The notes: generated by a model not told the origin, from the letters alone. Shown: positions 18,060 to 27,773, counted from the stretch's first letter. The stretch: 64,000 nt of DNA from Methanomicrobiales archaeon HGW-Methanomicrobiales-1 (GCA_002839675.1 PGYM01000001.1:174564-238563), one strand, 5' to 3'. Numbers and translations are program-made.

Positions 18060-18569
18060 ATGAAACTGTACCAACCAGCAGGGGAAGGTCAAAAAGTGAC
18101 AGGTGAACCAACCACACAACCGGCAACCGCACTTCTCGTGCTCGGGTGCCCGCAGGTACCGGTGCAGACAAGTATTGCTCTGTACCTGATCAACCGGCTC
18201 AAAAAGGCGGGTATCGTTCCTACTGTTGCCGGCAACAAGGCAGCAAACACGCTTCTCGTTGTTGCAGATCCCGACCGGCATTACCTGGGCGAGGTCATGG
18301 ACCTTGACCGGGCGGTTGTCATGATCACCGGGAAGAAGCGGGACTTTGACCGCTGTTTTGTCTTTATCCATAATGATGCCGGGATCACCTATGCCGGGAC
18401 CATGAGTGCGATCTCGAAAGCGAAGGTTTACTCCATTATCTATGGTGAGCATTACGAGGACCTGGTCAAACAGATAGACTTCCCCTGCACTACCATTGCG
18501 GCAAAAGCCGTGCATAATCCCCTGCCATTAAAGAAAGCGCTTGACGAGGTGGCACCATGGGCTGCGTAG
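18060..18569 (+). CDS. DUF1890 family protein
   Basis: This 169-residue protein matches the methanogen-restricted DUF1890 family: LLVLGCPQVPVQTSIALYL, a Rossmann-like start, VVADPDRHYLGEVMDLDR and YAGTMSAISKAKVYSIIYG. Its function is not known. It overlaps the DUF1894 gene downstream; the two families occur side by side in many methanogens, which suggests a shared function. Confidence 0.88.
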   Translation: MKLYQPAGEGQKVTGEPTTQPATALLVLGCPQVPVQTSIALYLINRLKKAGIVPTVAGNKAANTLLVVADPDRHYLGEVMDLDRAVVMITGKKRDFDRCFVFIHNDAGITYAGTMSAISKAKVYSIIYGEHYEDLVKQIDFPCTTIAAKAVHNPLPLKKALDEVAPWAA

Positions 18570-18832
18570 AATCGATGAATTACGAGATCGTGCTCAGGGA
18601 TGCGACCTTTAAGGAATCCCGCGATTTTATCAAAAAGACCTATGCCGAGTTCCGGGATGTTGAACCCGGGTTCAAGGTCTTTGATGTCCACGTGATCGGG
18701 TTGCCCCCGATTGCCATAGGGCTTGACGGGGATTTTGTGATCTTTCCCTATACCAAGCCCTGCCATGGCACGTTCCTCCTGCGGGTTGAGGATAAGGATG
18801 AGGCAGCACGATTGCGTGCGCTTAAAAAGTGA
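18557..18832 (+). CDS. DUF1894 family protein
   Basis: This 91-residue protein corresponds to DUF1894, another family found essentially only in methanogens. Visible features are the KESRDFIKKTYAEFRDVEPG helix and a beta segment with FVIFPYTKPCHGTFLLRV. It overlaps DUF1890 by 13 bases and is surely co-translated. The start could also be the ATG at 18575 (MNYEIVLRD). Confidence 0.88.
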   Translation: MGCVESMNYEIVLRDATFKESRDFIKKTYAEFRDVEPGFKVFDVHVIGLPPIAIGLDGDFVIFPYTKPCHGTFLLRVEDKDEAARLRALKK

Positions 18833-18905
18833 ATATTTGTCATTTTAAAATGGATACAGTAAATAATATACAGGGCCAATAATCAGAATATCAGACAGGT
18901 ATGCC

Positions 18906-19292
18906 ATGACGAACAAGGGAAAAATTCTCCTGATGGATGACGAGCAGATAATTCTTGATGTTACTCAGGAAGTCCTGAAGTTCCTTGGCTATGAAGTGAT
19001 GTTTGCCCGTGAAGGTCAGGAAGCAATCGATCTTTATAAACAAGAGAAAAATGCCGGCGCTCCTTTTGACCTGGTTATACTCGATCTCTCCATCCCTGAA
19101 GGTATGGGGGGAAAAGATACAATCGGGCAGTTAAAAGCATTTGATCCCGATGTTAAAGCGGTTGTGTCAACCGGTTATGCCAATGATCCCGCGGTGCTGG
19201 ATTTCATTGGATTCGGCTTTTCCGGAAAACTCTCGAAACCGTATAAGATCAATGAACTGAAAAGTATCCTCGAACAGATGATCAAAAAATAA
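18906..19292 (+). CDS. single-domain response regulator
   Basis: This 128-residue CheY-like receiver has the acid pair Asp11-Asp12, phosphoacceptor Asp60 (LVILDLSIPEGMGG), conserved Thr in STGYAND and Lys111 in KLSKPYK. There is no output domain, so it must signal by protein contact or phosphotransfer. No histidine kinase is adjacent; a sensor elsewhere is expected. The GMGG/KD surroundings resemble receivers found with hybrid PAS kinases in methanogens. Confidence 0.93.
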   Translation: MTNKGKILLMDDEQIILDVTQEVLKFLGYEVMFAREGQEAIDLYKQEKNAGAPFDLVILDLSIPEGMGGKDTIGQLKAFDPDVKAVVSTGYANDPAVLDFIGFGFSGKLSKPYKINELKSILEQMIKK

Positions 19293-19309
19293 GGGATGCG
19301 TCCGGCAGT

Positions 19310-20152
19310 TCAGCTGTTGTTTTCGTTTTTGGCGCGGATTTTTCCAATCGCTTCTTCTACTGCCCGTCGCACATACTCGTCGTTATCATCTTTTATTTTC
19401 ATCAGTGGTTCGAGTGCCCGCAATTCACCGATATTGCCGAGTGCATCTGCAGCACCCCACCGGACATACCAGTCAGAATCTTTCAGCGACTGGACCAGGG
19501 TGTCGACCGATGCATCACTGCCCAGTCTGCCGAGAGCCCACGTAGCAGGTACCTGTACAAAGGAATCAGATTCCTTCAATGCCTTTATCAGGCAGACTGC
19601 GGCTTTCTTGTCCCCGATCTTACCCAGGGCATCAGCAGCGCTCCAGCGGACATACCAGTCCAGGTCATTTACTGACTGGATCAGGGGTTCGACCGCCCGG
19701 TGATCCTTGATCTCGCCGAGTGCCCATGCAGATTTCACGCGCACCCACCAGTTCTGGTCTTTTAACGCAAAGATCAAAGATTCTACTGCAGGTTTGCCGA
19801 TCAGGGAGAGTGCCAGTGCGCTCCGCCACTGGAGATCGGTGTCTTTCTCCTTGAGCGTGGCGATAAGATGGGGAATGGCAGGTTCGCCTATTCCCGCCAT
19901 GATATGGGTGGCATGCCAGCGGATATCCTGATCTTTTTCAGACATTGCCCGTACGAGATGGGGAATTGCTACTGCCCCGATCCTGCCCAGGGCGAGCCCG
20001 GCCAACCAGCGCACATCCTGGTCCGGCTCTTTTAAGGCCCTGATAAGGGGCTTGACTGCCGGCTCACCGATATCTCCGAGAGCAAGTGCAGCTCTCCACC
20101 GTATCCCGAGATTGTGGTGACGGATTGCCTTGATCAGGCTGTCCATATCCAT
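19310..20152 (-). CDS. HEAT-repeat (PBS lyase-like) protein
   Basis: From ATG 20152 the protein has 280 residues made of about nine 31-residue helical repeats, each with a pattern like DxxVRWxAAxALGxIGxxxAV and PLIxALKD. Such solenoids serve as protein-binding scaffolds; PBS-lyase-type repeats are common in methanogens without known enzymatic function. An in-frame TTG at 20302 would add a poorly conserved 50-residue tail; I prefer 20152 because the repeats begin there, although its ribosome-binding site is weak. It is convergent with the response regulator, 17 bases apart. Confidence 0.88.
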   Translation of the reverse strand: MDMDSLIKAIRHHNLGIRWRAALALGDIGEPAVKPLIRALKEPDQDVRWLAGLALGRIGAVAIPHLVRAMSEKDQDIRWHATHIMAGIGEPAIPHLIATLKEKDTDLQWRSALALSLIGKPAVESLIFALKDQNWWVRVKSAWALGEIKDHRAVEPLIQSVNDLDWYVRWSAADALGKIGDKKAAVCLIKALKESDSFVQVPATWALGRLGSDASVDTLVQSLKDSDWYVRWGAADALGNIGELRALEPLMKIKDDNDEYVRRAVEEAIGKIRAKNENNS

Positions 20153-20507
20153 GCCACTCGTGGTATGGACAGAATACGCTGTTTTTTCTGAATTTATCGT
20201 TTCATAACTTATCGTTCTCACCCCAGTGTCTGTGCGTGGATGTACGGTGGGTTTTTTTTGGGATTGATCATTTTTGTCTCTCTCCTGCAGAGAATGGCAC
20301 AATCCGGTAACCGTTTGATGTTTTTTTATTACTTTCTATAATATTACTCTGTATTAAGGATGATAGGCAACGCCCGGCTATTTTAATATAACTAATCGGA
20401 TTTTTTGTTACGGTGCGGTTTTTGTCACCCGGCGGGAAAAAACCGGGGTGCTTTGATGCCAAATTATTTAGCACCTCTGGCAGTATGAGATTATACGGGG
20501 ATCTGAG

Positions 20508-22160
20508 ATGAACGACGTATCTGTTCTGGTTGGGGGAAAGGCAGGAGACGGTATCAACAGTGCCGGGGCAATGGTAGCCCAGTTGCTGAACCATCTTGGC
20601 TATCGCATCTATCTCTATTTCGATTACCCGTCCCTGATCCGGGGCGGGCACAACTTTGCCATCATACGGGGCCGGGAACAGGATATTGGAGCCTGTCGCA
20701 ACCATGTCGATTTTGTCCTGGCGCTGAACGCAGAGACCATTGAGCGGCACAAAGAACAATTCACGGATAAAACCGTCATCATCTCCAATAAGGATCTCGT
20801 AAACAACGGGGGTCATGGTATTCCGGTAAAGGCGATCCTTGCCGAAGAAAAAGCACCGGCAATTATGGGAAATTCAGCGCTCATCGGGGGATTTGCCCGG
20901 GTGGCAGGGATCGGGTGGGAGACGGTTGAAGCGGTGTTCCGCAGGCATATCCCGAAGGGAGCCGACCTGAACCTTGCCGTGGCAAAAAGAGCGTTCGATA
21001 TGCTCGATCCTGTCAATCCAATAAAAAAATGTGAGAGCCAGCCCCGGTCCCTGGTATCGGGAAATGAAGCGATCGGCCTGGGACTGGTCCGGGGCGGGCT
21101 GGACGCCTATGTCTCGTATCCCATGACCCCCTCTTCGAGTATTCTCCACTTTCTTGCCGAGGAGAAGGACCGGTTCGGGATCATGGTTGTGCATCCAGAA
21201 AACGAGATTGCCGTAATCCTGATGGCCCTTGGATTTGCCTATGCGGGGAAAAAGGCGGCGATCGGCACCTCCGGTGGCGGTTTCTGCCTGATGACAGAGG
21301 GACTCTCGCTTGCCGGCATGGCAGAAATTCCTGTTGTGCTCGTTGTCTCCCAGCGAACCGGCCCTTCAACCGGACTTCCCACGTATACCGGCCAGACCGA
21401 TCTCCAGTTTGTCCTCCATGCCGGGCAGGGGGAGTTTCCCCGCCTGATTGTTGCCCCGGGCGATGCACAGGAAGCCCTGGACTGGTCTGACCGTGCAATG
21501 GATATTGCATGGAAATGCCAGGTCCCTGCGTTCATACTTGTCGACAAGACCCTTTCTGAAAGCACGTATAGTGTTGATCCGGCTTCGGCCCGGAATACCG
21601 TGAGCACGGGTGAGCCCCTGTGGGATGGTAAGGCCCCCTATCGCCGCTATGAGTATGCAGCATCCGGCTGCTCTCCCCTGGCATTTCCCGGTATGAACGA
21701 TGCGGTAGTAAAGGTGAATGGTTATACGCACGAAGAAGCGGGAATCACGGTAGAGGATGCAGGCACCACCATACTGATGACAGAAAAACGCCTGAAAAAA
21801 GGAGAAGCCCTGATCAAAGTCATAGAGGACTATCCCGGCGTGATCCAGTCGGGTTCGCCCGGCGCATCCACAGCCCTGTTCTGCTGGGGATCGACAAAAG
21901 GTGTCTGTGAAGAGGTGGCAGCAGAACTTGGTCTTCGGGTGATACGCCCGGTTGTGCTCGCCCCGTTTCCGGCGGATTCGATTAATAAACTCCTTGCAGG
22001 AGTGAAACGGCTGATTGCGGTTGAAGAGAATGCCACTGCCCAGCTGGCAGCACTTGCAGAGCAGCAGGGAATCAGGGTCAACGCAAAGATCCTGCGATAT
22101 GACGGGAGGCCGTTTACCGTAGAAGAACTGGTCCTGCGGGTAAAGGAGGCGGGTATCTGA
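20508..22160 (+). CDS. 2-oxoacid:ferredoxin oxidoreductase, fused gamma/alpha subunit
   Basis: This 550-residue protein joins a gamma domain (residues 1 to about 175: VLVGGKAGDGINSAGAMVA, PSLIRGGHNFAIIR) to an alpha pyrimidine-binding domain (from about 185: YPMTPSSSILHFLA, EMEIAV-like NEIAVILMALG, TSGGGFCLMTE). With the beta subunit it oxidises a 2-oxoacid to the acyl-CoA, passing electrons to ferredoxin. The substrate could be 2-oxoglutarate, a branched-chain oxoacid or another oxoacid; sequence alone does not decide. No delta ferredoxin subunit is adjacent. GGGGATC precedes the ATG. Confidence 0.92.
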   Translation: MNDVSVLVGGKAGDGINSAGAMVAQLLNHLGYRIYLYFDYPSLIRGGHNFAIIRGREQDIGACRNHVDFVLALNAETIERHKEQFTDKTVIISNKDLVNNGGHGIPVKAILAEEKAPAIMGNSALIGGFARVAGIGWETVEAVFRRHIPKGADLNLAVAKRAFDMLDPVNPIKKCESQPRSLVSGNEAIGLGLVRGGLDAYVSYPMTPSSSILHFLAEEKDRFGIMVVHPENEIAVILMALGFAYAGKKAAIGTSGGGFCLMTEGLSLAGMAEIPVVLVVSQRTGPSTGLPTYTGQTDLQFVLHAGQGEFPRLIVAPGDAQEALDWSDRAMDIAWKCQVPAFILVDKTLSESTYSVDPASARNTVSTGEPLWDGKAPYRRYEYAASGCSPLAFPGMNDAVVKVNGYTHEEAGITVEDAGTTILMTEKRLKKGEALIKVIEDYPGVIQSGSPGASTALFCWGSTKGVCEEVAAELGLRVIRPVVLAPFPADSINKLLAGVKRLIAVEENATAQLAALAEQQGIRVNAKILRYDGRPFTVEELVLRVKEAGI

Positions 22161-23008
22161 TGACCCGGACACTTATTACTGAAGCCCAGAACACGTGGTG
22201 CCCGGGCTGCGGGAACTTTGCGCTCCAGCATACGATAAAAAACCTGCTGGCTGACTATGAAAAGGAAGGAAAATCGCTTGATAATGTTGTTTTAGTATCC
22301 GGTATCGGCTGCCATGCAAAGATCGCCGATTATCTCAATATCAACAGTTTCTATGCCCTGCACGGGAGAGCGATCCCGGCAGCAACCGGTATAAAACTTG
22401 CTAATCCCGCGCTCACGGTGATCTGTTGTGTCGGCGACGGAGATGCATATGCCGAGGGGCTTGACCACCTGATCTTTGCCGCAAAGCGCAATATCGACAT
22501 AACCGTGATCGTGCACAACAACCGGGTTTACGGCCTGACTACCGGTCAGTACACCCCGACATCACCCCTTGGGTTCAAAGGAAAATCAACCCCTTCCGGT
22601 ACCGCGGAATATCCCTTCAACCCGGTCGAACTCATGCTCGCGAGCGGCGCGGGCTTCATTGCCCGGGGATATACCCGGAAGATGGAGCAGTTAAAAGAAC
22701 TGATACGTGCGGGTATTGCCCACAAGGGTTTCTCGTTCATCGATGTGCTCCAGATTTGTGCCACGTTCTTCCCGGTAACTGATTATTACGATGCTCACGT
22801 GTATGATCTGCCCGTTCAGGGCAAGCCGGATTTTGAAGCTGCCTGTGCCCTTGCCCGCGAATGGGATTACAACAGCGATGCCCGGATCGCGCTTGGTATT
22901 TTTTACCAGCGTGTTCTTCCCACCTTTGAAGACCGGATGATCACCCGCCCTCTCGAAAAAGAAGTGCGCGATCGTGCCATACGCGAGTTTCTTGAGACCC
23001 GGACATGA
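22160..23008 (+). CDS. 2-oxoacid:ferredoxin oxidoreductase, beta subunit
   Basis: This 282-residue subunit binds thiamine diphosphate and an iron-sulfur cluster. WCPGCGNF gives the first cluster cysteines; GIGCHAK another; the ThDP motif is GDGDAYAEGLDHL followed by NNRVYGLTTGQ. It overlaps the last base of the alpha gene stop codon (TGATG), so the two are coupled. The missing delta subunit is normal for two-subunit enzymes of this family. Confidence 0.93.
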   Translation: MTRTLITEAQNTWCPGCGNFALQHTIKNLLADYEKEGKSLDNVVLVSGIGCHAKIADYLNINSFYALHGRAIPAATGIKLANPALTVICCVGDGDAYAEGLDHLIFAAKRNIDITVIVHNNRVYGLTTGQYTPTSPLGFKGKSTPSGTAEYPFNPVELMLASGAGFIARGYTRKMEQLKELIRAGIAHKGFSFIDVLQICATFFPVTDYYDAHVYDLPVQGKPDFEAACALAREWDYNSDARIALGIFYQRVLPTFEDRMITRPLEKEVRDRAIREFLETRT

Positions 23009-23117
23009 GCTTTGTTCCGTGATTCCCAGTAACTAAGTAACCTGCTTCCGGACAATGCGATGAAAAAGGAATATACATCTGAATAGTCGACCAACGATGT
23101 ACCGGGAGCAACAACGA

Positions 23118-23945
23118 ATGAGCGTGGTAAAACCTGTCGTACCCGTAGTGACCGGGCCGGATCCTGCATCCCGGACCGGGGTGCTCCGCCTGCTGGTAAT
23201 CCCGTTTGCTATCTATGTGGTCTGGATGATCCTGACATCCCTGTTCGAAGGAAACGCCCGCCTGTTCCTGTCACAGGATTTCCTGGGAATTATTGTGTAC
23301 ACAGTCGTAGCATGTATCATTACCGGCATGATCATTCCCGTGTACTGCCTGCGTGAATCGTTTGTCACCGGTGCTGTAAACCTGTTCCAAATCGGATTCC
23401 GGGAATCGCGTCGGACCCTGTCCGCAACTGCCCTGACCTCCTTTGCCTGTTATCTGATCGTTGTACTGGTCCTGCCGTCCGGCACGGACCGGTCCGCATT
23501 CGCCTTTAACTTCCTGCTCCTGCTGCCGACAGCAATTGCATCGGTAATGGTCTGCTGGGTTCTTCTGGGAACACATGTACAGGCATTCGTGCGGAGTGGG
23601 GGTACGGTCATATCGATCGCTGCCGGAAGCCTGGTTACCGCGTGGCTTTTCTGTATCACCTCCTTTGCACACAGCCCTCCGGCCAGCCTGCAGCCTGCGC
23701 TGGTGGGATTCCTGGTGCTCGGGCTCGTTGCAGCGGTCTTTTTCTTTGCGGTCCGGGATGTCTATGCTGCCAGTATCCTTGTTGCGTCAGGACTGGCATT
23801 GGTTATGGCAGGCCGTGTCGGGATATCGGGCATGGAGGCGGCATTGCCCGCAGTAGCTGGTTCTGCAATCCTTGCGGTTCTCACCCTCTTTGGCATACAC
23901 CTGTATTTTGCCCGGAATTTCAGGACCGTGCGGGTACCGGCATAA
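23118..23945 (+). CDS. polytopic membrane protein of unknown function
   Basis: This protein of about 275 residues has a soluble N terminus of about 25 residues and some eight hydrophobic segments. One loop (RESRRTLSATA) is basic and probably cytoplasmic. The start at 23118 follows GGGAG; an ATG at 23097 is also in frame. I do not recognise the family. It stands alone between the oxidoreductase and lipoprotein genes. Confidence 0.75.
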   Translation: MSVVKPVVPVVTGPDPASRTGVLRLLVIPFAIYVVWMILTSLFEGNARLFLSQDFLGIIVYTVVACIITGMIIPVYCLRESFVTGAVNLFQIGFRESRRTLSATALTSFACYLIVVLVLPSGTDRSAFAFNFLLLLPTAIASVMVCWVLLGTHVQAFVRSGGTVISIAAGSLVTAWLFCITSFAHSPPASLQPALVGFLVLGLVAAVFFFAVRDVYAASILVASGLALVMAGRVGISGMEAALPAVAGSAILAVLTLFGIHLYFARNFRTVRVPA

Positions 23946-24012
23946 CTGATGTTTCGGTCAGCCGGATCCCCGACAAAAAATCTTATACGCATATGCACCG
24001 AAAGTAACGGGT

Positions 24013-25005
24013 ATGGATAAGAAAATCGGTAACGGATTATTAATCTGTGCACTTGTTGTTTTTGCGGTACTGATTGCCGGGTGCTCCGATCAGTCATCTT
24101 CCGGAACGACACCGGTGCCTACAACTGCAATGCCTGAATCGAAGTATGTGGCAGGAGATATCGTAGCCAAATCCGCGTCATCAACGGACCAGATGTTGTA
24201 TGTTATCACGAAGTACGACCCGGCAAGCGATATGTACACCCGTGCCTGGATCTATAAAAATGCTGACGGGAAGTGGGGGCACTTCATTGATAATAAAGTA
24301 GAAACCGTTGAGAGATTCCTTGTCGAAACAGTCTATCCGGTAAAATTAGCTCATGTGACGGTCTCGGCCATACCGGTTGTTACGACAACCATTCCTACAG
24401 CTGTCCAGACAACCGCTTCCGGCAGTACTCCTGCGGTGACGGGGATATCTCCAGCAAGTGGTGCCACGGATGCATTAGCAGGCGCAACCATCACCGGTAC
24501 GAATTTCGAGAACGGTGCAACGGTGAAGTTGATGCGTGCCGGCTACCCGTCAATCACGGCAACGGGCGTATCAGTCTCCTCCTCAACTTCAATTGCGTGC
24601 ACGTTCAAACTCAGCGCTGATGAGGGCAGCTGGAATGTCCAGGTCACCAACCCCGGAGGGCAGTCGGATACCAAGTACGGTGCATTTACCATCGGCCAGG
24701 CACCCCCGATTCTCACGGGCGTTTCACCCACAACCGCTGAACTGGGGGTTACCCAGCTGCCGGTTACTATCAATGGCCAGAATTTCAACGAGGGCGTGAG
24801 AGTAACCTTTGTCCAGGGATCAACCGAACTCAATTGTGTCACGCCGACGTCCATTGATACCACCAAGATTACCTGCATTCTTAATATGAAGATTGCCGAT
24901 GGTGGCAAAGTTGGTCTTTGGGATGTGAAAGTGCTCAATATCGAGGGCCAGCAGACCGGTACCCTGACCGGGAAATTTTCGGTCAGCAATTCAACCAGTA
25001 CCTAA
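24013..25005 (+). CDS. lipoprotein with two IPT/TIG domains
   Basis: This 330-residue protein has a signal peptide ending in the lipobox LIAGC, so the mature N terminus is a lipid-anchored Cys at about residue 24. A small domain (about 45-115) with YDPASDMYTRAWIYKN is followed by a Thr-rich linker and two IPT/TIG immunoglobulin-like domains (about 140-228, GISPASGATDALAGATITG, and 230-325, GVSPTTAELGV). The IPT units resemble those in the pilin-like proteins near the right end. It is a cell-surface protein of unknown ligand. Confidence 0.85.
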   Translation: MDKKIGNGLLICALVVFAVLIAGCSDQSSSGTTPVPTTAMPESKYVAGDIVAKSASSTDQMLYVITKYDPASDMYTRAWIYKNADGKWGHFIDNKVETVERFLVETVYPVKLAHVTVSAIPVVTTTIPTAVQTTASGSTPAVTGISPASGATDALAGATITGTNFENGATVKLMRAGYPSITATGVSVSSSTSIACTFKLSADEGSWNVQVTNPGGQSDTKYGAFTIGQAPPILTGVSPTTAELGVTQLPVTINGQNFNEGVRVTFVQGSTELNCVTPTSIDTTKITCILNMKIADGGKVGLWDVKVLNIEGQQTGTLTGKFSVSNSTST

Positions 25006-25014
25006 CCCCAAATA

Positions 25015-25049
25015 TTTTTTCCGGGATCTTTTTTGAGTAACTTTTTTTG
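25015..25049 (+). terminator. multiple T-run terminator
   Basis: Three T-tracts (six to eight bases) follow the lipoprotein stop codon within 45 bases. This is the U-rich style of archaeal termination, with no hairpin needed. Confidence 0.6.
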
Positions 25050-25167
25050 TTATCCATTTTTCATCAGTAATCGCTTAGTTCCGGTGTAATTCAGTGCACG
25101 GTAATGGTTTTTCCTCTCATCCTACCACAAACTATTAACACCGCCGATCGGTAAAAAATAGGTAATC

Positions 25168-25767
25168 ATGGTCGAAGCGTTCCTCGCCTCACCGGTGTTT
25201 GCCTTTGTGGTGCTGCCGTTCCTGATCTTCTGTGCCCGCGTCTGCGACATGAGCCTCGATACAATCCGGGTCATCTTCATGTCGAAAGGGATCAAGTACC
25301 TCCCGGCAGTTATCGGGTTTTTCGAAGTGATTATCTGGCTGCTCGCTATCGGGCAGGTGATGAACAACCTGACAAATGTGGTCTGCTATATTGCCTACGG
25401 GGCCGGGTTTGCCACCGGGACCATTGTAGGTATGGCAATCGAAGAAAAACTCTCTCTTGGGCTTACCAGTGTGCGTATCATCACCAAAGCGGATCCAACC
25501 GCTCTCATCCAGTATTTTAAGACACATAATTATGGGGTAACGAGTATTGACGGGGAAGGGGTAACGGGCCGGGTGAAGATGGTTTTTACGATCATCAAAC
25601 GACAGGATCTTCCCCACGTGATCAGTATCATCAAGCAGTTCAACCCCAATGCTTTTTATTCCGTAGAAGAGGTAAAATCCGTAGCAGAAGGTGTGTTTCC
25701 TGAACGGCCATCCCGGGGTATTTTTTCCTGGATGAATTCCCTCCGCTTTTCCCGGAAAGGAAAATGA
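25168..25767 (+). CDS. UPF0316/DUF2179-type membrane protein
   Basis: This 199-residue protein has three N-terminal membrane helices (about 8-28, 42-62 and 70-90; ARVCDMSLDTIRVIFMSKG between the first two) and a C-terminal soluble domain with SVRIITKADPTALIQYF, VKMVFTIIKRQDL and SIIKQFNPNAFYSVEEV. This layout matches the UPF0316 family, whose C-terminal DUF2179 domain is related to ligand-binding domains of YitT-like proteins. Function is unknown. AGGTAATC precedes the ATG. Confidence 0.88.
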   Translation: MVEAFLASPVFAFVVLPFLIFCARVCDMSLDTIRVIFMSKGIKYLPAVIGFFEVIIWLLAIGQVMNNLTNVVCYIAYGAGFATGTIVGMAIEEKLSLGLTSVRIITKADPTALIQYFKTHNYGVTSIDGEGVTGRVKMVFTIIKRQDLPHVISIIKQFNPNAFYSVEEVKSVAEGVFPERPSRGIFSWMNSLRFSRKGK

Positions 25768-25953
25768 TTCCCGGTAGGCAAAGGTCTGATTTACTGGTGA
25801 AAACCATTCCTGTTGTCATATCTGCTCTCCGCCCGGTCACGGATTTCTGGTTTACCTTCACTACTTGTGCATACCGGGCCGCAATTGGTATTCCGGCTGA
25901 TCACCAATACCTTCTTTTTCTTACAGGGTGACGAGAACTTAAGCGGAGTTTTC

Positions 25954-27219
25954 ATGCCAATCCATCAGGTTCATGTGGAGAATTTCAAGAGTTTTTCCGA
26001 ACTCGATATCGATCTGTCCCGGTTCAACGTGGTTATCGGTTCGAATGCAGCAGGAAAATCCAATTTTATCAGTATTTTCAAGTTCCTGCGCGACATCGCA
26101 CGTCATGGTCTGGTGAATGCAATTGCCCTACAGGGGGGTTCAGAATATATCCGGAATGCAAATATCGGGCATGCACGGGATCTCGTGGTACGGGTCTCCT
26201 ATACCCCGGATCAGAAAATGGATATTATCGATGATAAAAGCCGCGAGAATTCTTTTCTCGGGATCCAGTCGTGCGAATCCTCCTATGAGTTTGCACTCCG
26301 GTTCGATGCGGATGGGGATGGGTTTGCCGTCATAACAGACCGGCTCGTGATTGGATGTGAGGTCTCCTCGTGTGAAAGAAAGGGAACGGGTTATACAAAA
26401 AACCACACCCTGGGACACGGGGAGATACAGGTGATTAATGAAAAGGGCAACGTGAAGTTTGCCGTACATCTTCCCGAAGGATGCCCCCTGTCTGAAAACG
26501 ATATCATCCCGGCCTTTTTCCGCGGGGTACATCTGCCGAAAAACGCCCTCCTGCTCGAGAGCTCGTATGCCTATCCGCTGCCGCACGTGGAAAAATTCTT
26601 TGACCGGATTGCAGTGTACGATATCGATCCAAAACTCCCGAAGCGGGGAGCAGTGATTACCGGAAAACGGGATCTTGAGGAGGATGCCAGTAATCTTGCG
26701 GTAGTGGTAAAAACCATCATTGACAATCCCGAAAAGAAACGGAAATTCTCAAACCTGCTCCGCGACGTTATGCCCTTTGTAGAGGATTTCTCGGTAAAGA
26801 AGTTCATGGATGTCTCTCTTATCCTTACCCTCCGCGAACGGTATGCTAAAAGCTACGATCTTCCCGCTTCTTCCATGTCAGACGGGACCATCACCATCTT
26901 TGCCCTGATCATTGCGCTTTATTTTGAAGATAAACCGTTCATTGTCATCGAAGAGCCGGTAAGCCATATCCACCCGTTCCTGGTTGCCCGTGTCATGGCG
27001 ATGATGAAAGAGTCATCCGAACGAAAACAGCTGATGATCACCACTCATAGCACCGAGGTAGTCAAGCATGTCAGCATTGAAGATATCCTGCTCCTGTCAA
27101 GGGACAGCGAGGGTTTCTCGATAATCTCGCGCCCTGCCGATAAAGAAGAAGTCAGGACATTTCTTGAAAATGAGATCGGGATTGAAGAGCTCTATGTCCA
27201 GAACCTGCTGGGATTGTGA
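25954..27219 (+). CDS. OLD-like AAA ATPase
   Basis: This 421-residue ABC/SMC-type ATPase has VHVENFKSFSELDIDL, Walker A GSNAAGKSN (29-37), a signature-like SSMSDGTITIFALIIAL, Walker B FIVIEEP and a final TTHSTEVV switch. It matches the AAA15/AAA21 group that partners nucleases in OLD-type defence proteins. There is no fused TOPRIM domain; a separate TOPRIM-like gene follows within three bases. GGAG precedes ATG 25954, and the homology begins exactly there, so the longer upstream frame is rejected. Confidence 0.9.
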   Translation: MPIHQVHVENFKSFSELDIDLSRFNVVIGSNAAGKSNFISIFKFLRDIARHGLVNAIALQGGSEYIRNANIGHARDLVVRVSYTPDQKMDIIDDKSRENSFLGIQSCESSYEFALRFDADGDGFAVITDRLVIGCEVSSCERKGTGYTKNHTLGHGEIQVINEKGNVKFAVHLPEGCPLSENDIIPAFFRGVHLPKNALLLESSYAYPLPHVEKFFDRIAVYDIDPKLPKRGAVITGKRDLEEDASNLAVVVKTIIDNPEKKRKFSNLLRDVMPFVEDFSVKKFMDVSLILTLRERYAKSYDLPASSMSDGTITIFALIIALYFEDKPFIVIEEPVSHIHPFLVARVMAMMKESSERKQLMITTHSTEVVKHVSIEDILLLSRDSEGFSIISRPADKEEVRTFLENEIGIEELYVQNLLGL

Positions 27220-27221
27220 GC

Positions 27222-27773
27222 ATGAAAAAACGGCTGTTTATCCTTGTCGAAGGGGAAGATGATATCCGGTTCTTTGGCCGCGTTATCAAACCCCTTTTCG
27301 TGTCACGGTACGAATCGATCGAGATCATACCGTATGCAAGTATCAAGCGGGTGAAGGTGAACAATTTTTTAAAAAGTGTGCGGCAGATGAAAAATGATTA
27401 CATCTTTGTTGCAGATATCGATACAGAACGCTCGGTAAGGGATAAAAAACAGCTCCTCTACTATCATTTCGATAATATCTCCGGCCACCGCATCGTCATT
27501 GTAATCAAGGAGATCGAGAGCTGGTATTATGCCGGGATTTCAGAGACTGCTGTACGCGATCTCGGGGTTGCTGATCTTGCGGCTACCGATGAGCTTTTCA
27601 AGGAAGATTTCAACAAGCTTATGCCCCGGCAGTTCGATTCACGGATCGATTTCATGTTCGAGATCCTCAAATCCTTCTCGCTTGAAACGGCAGTTCTGAA
27701 AAACCGTTCATTCAGGTTCTTTGTTGAACGATACCATCTTGCCCCCGTTATTGCGGATAAAAGCCAGTCCTGA
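27222..27773 (+). CDS. TOPRIM-like effector protein
   Basis: This 183-residue protein begins LFILVEGEDDIRFFGRVI, the typical TOPRIM opening with an acidic Glu, and has VADIDTERS as the second (DxD) acidic site, then VIVIKEIESWYYAG. This resembles DUF4276- or DUF4435-type TOPRIM partners of AAA ATPases. It should be a metal-dependent nuclease or nucleic-acid-acting effector controlled by the preceding ATPase. The ATG at 27222 lies just past the ATPase stop codon; a GTG at 27216 overlaps it. Nuclease activity is inference. Confidence 0.75.
   Translation: MKKRLFILVEGEDDIRFFGRVIKPLFVSRYESIEIIPYASIKRVKVNNFLKSVRQMKNDYIFVADIDTERSVRDKKQLLYYHFDNISGHRIVIVIKEIESWYYAGISETAVRDLGVADLAATDELFKEDFNKLMPRQFDSRIDFMFEILKSFSLETAVLKNRSFRFFVERYHLAPVIADKSQS

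Noticed and set aside
20153..20302. N-terminal extension of the HEAT-repeat protein from a TTG codon
   Set aside because: The added 50 residues show no repeat pattern and the TTG has no clear ribosome-binding site; kept only as an alternative.
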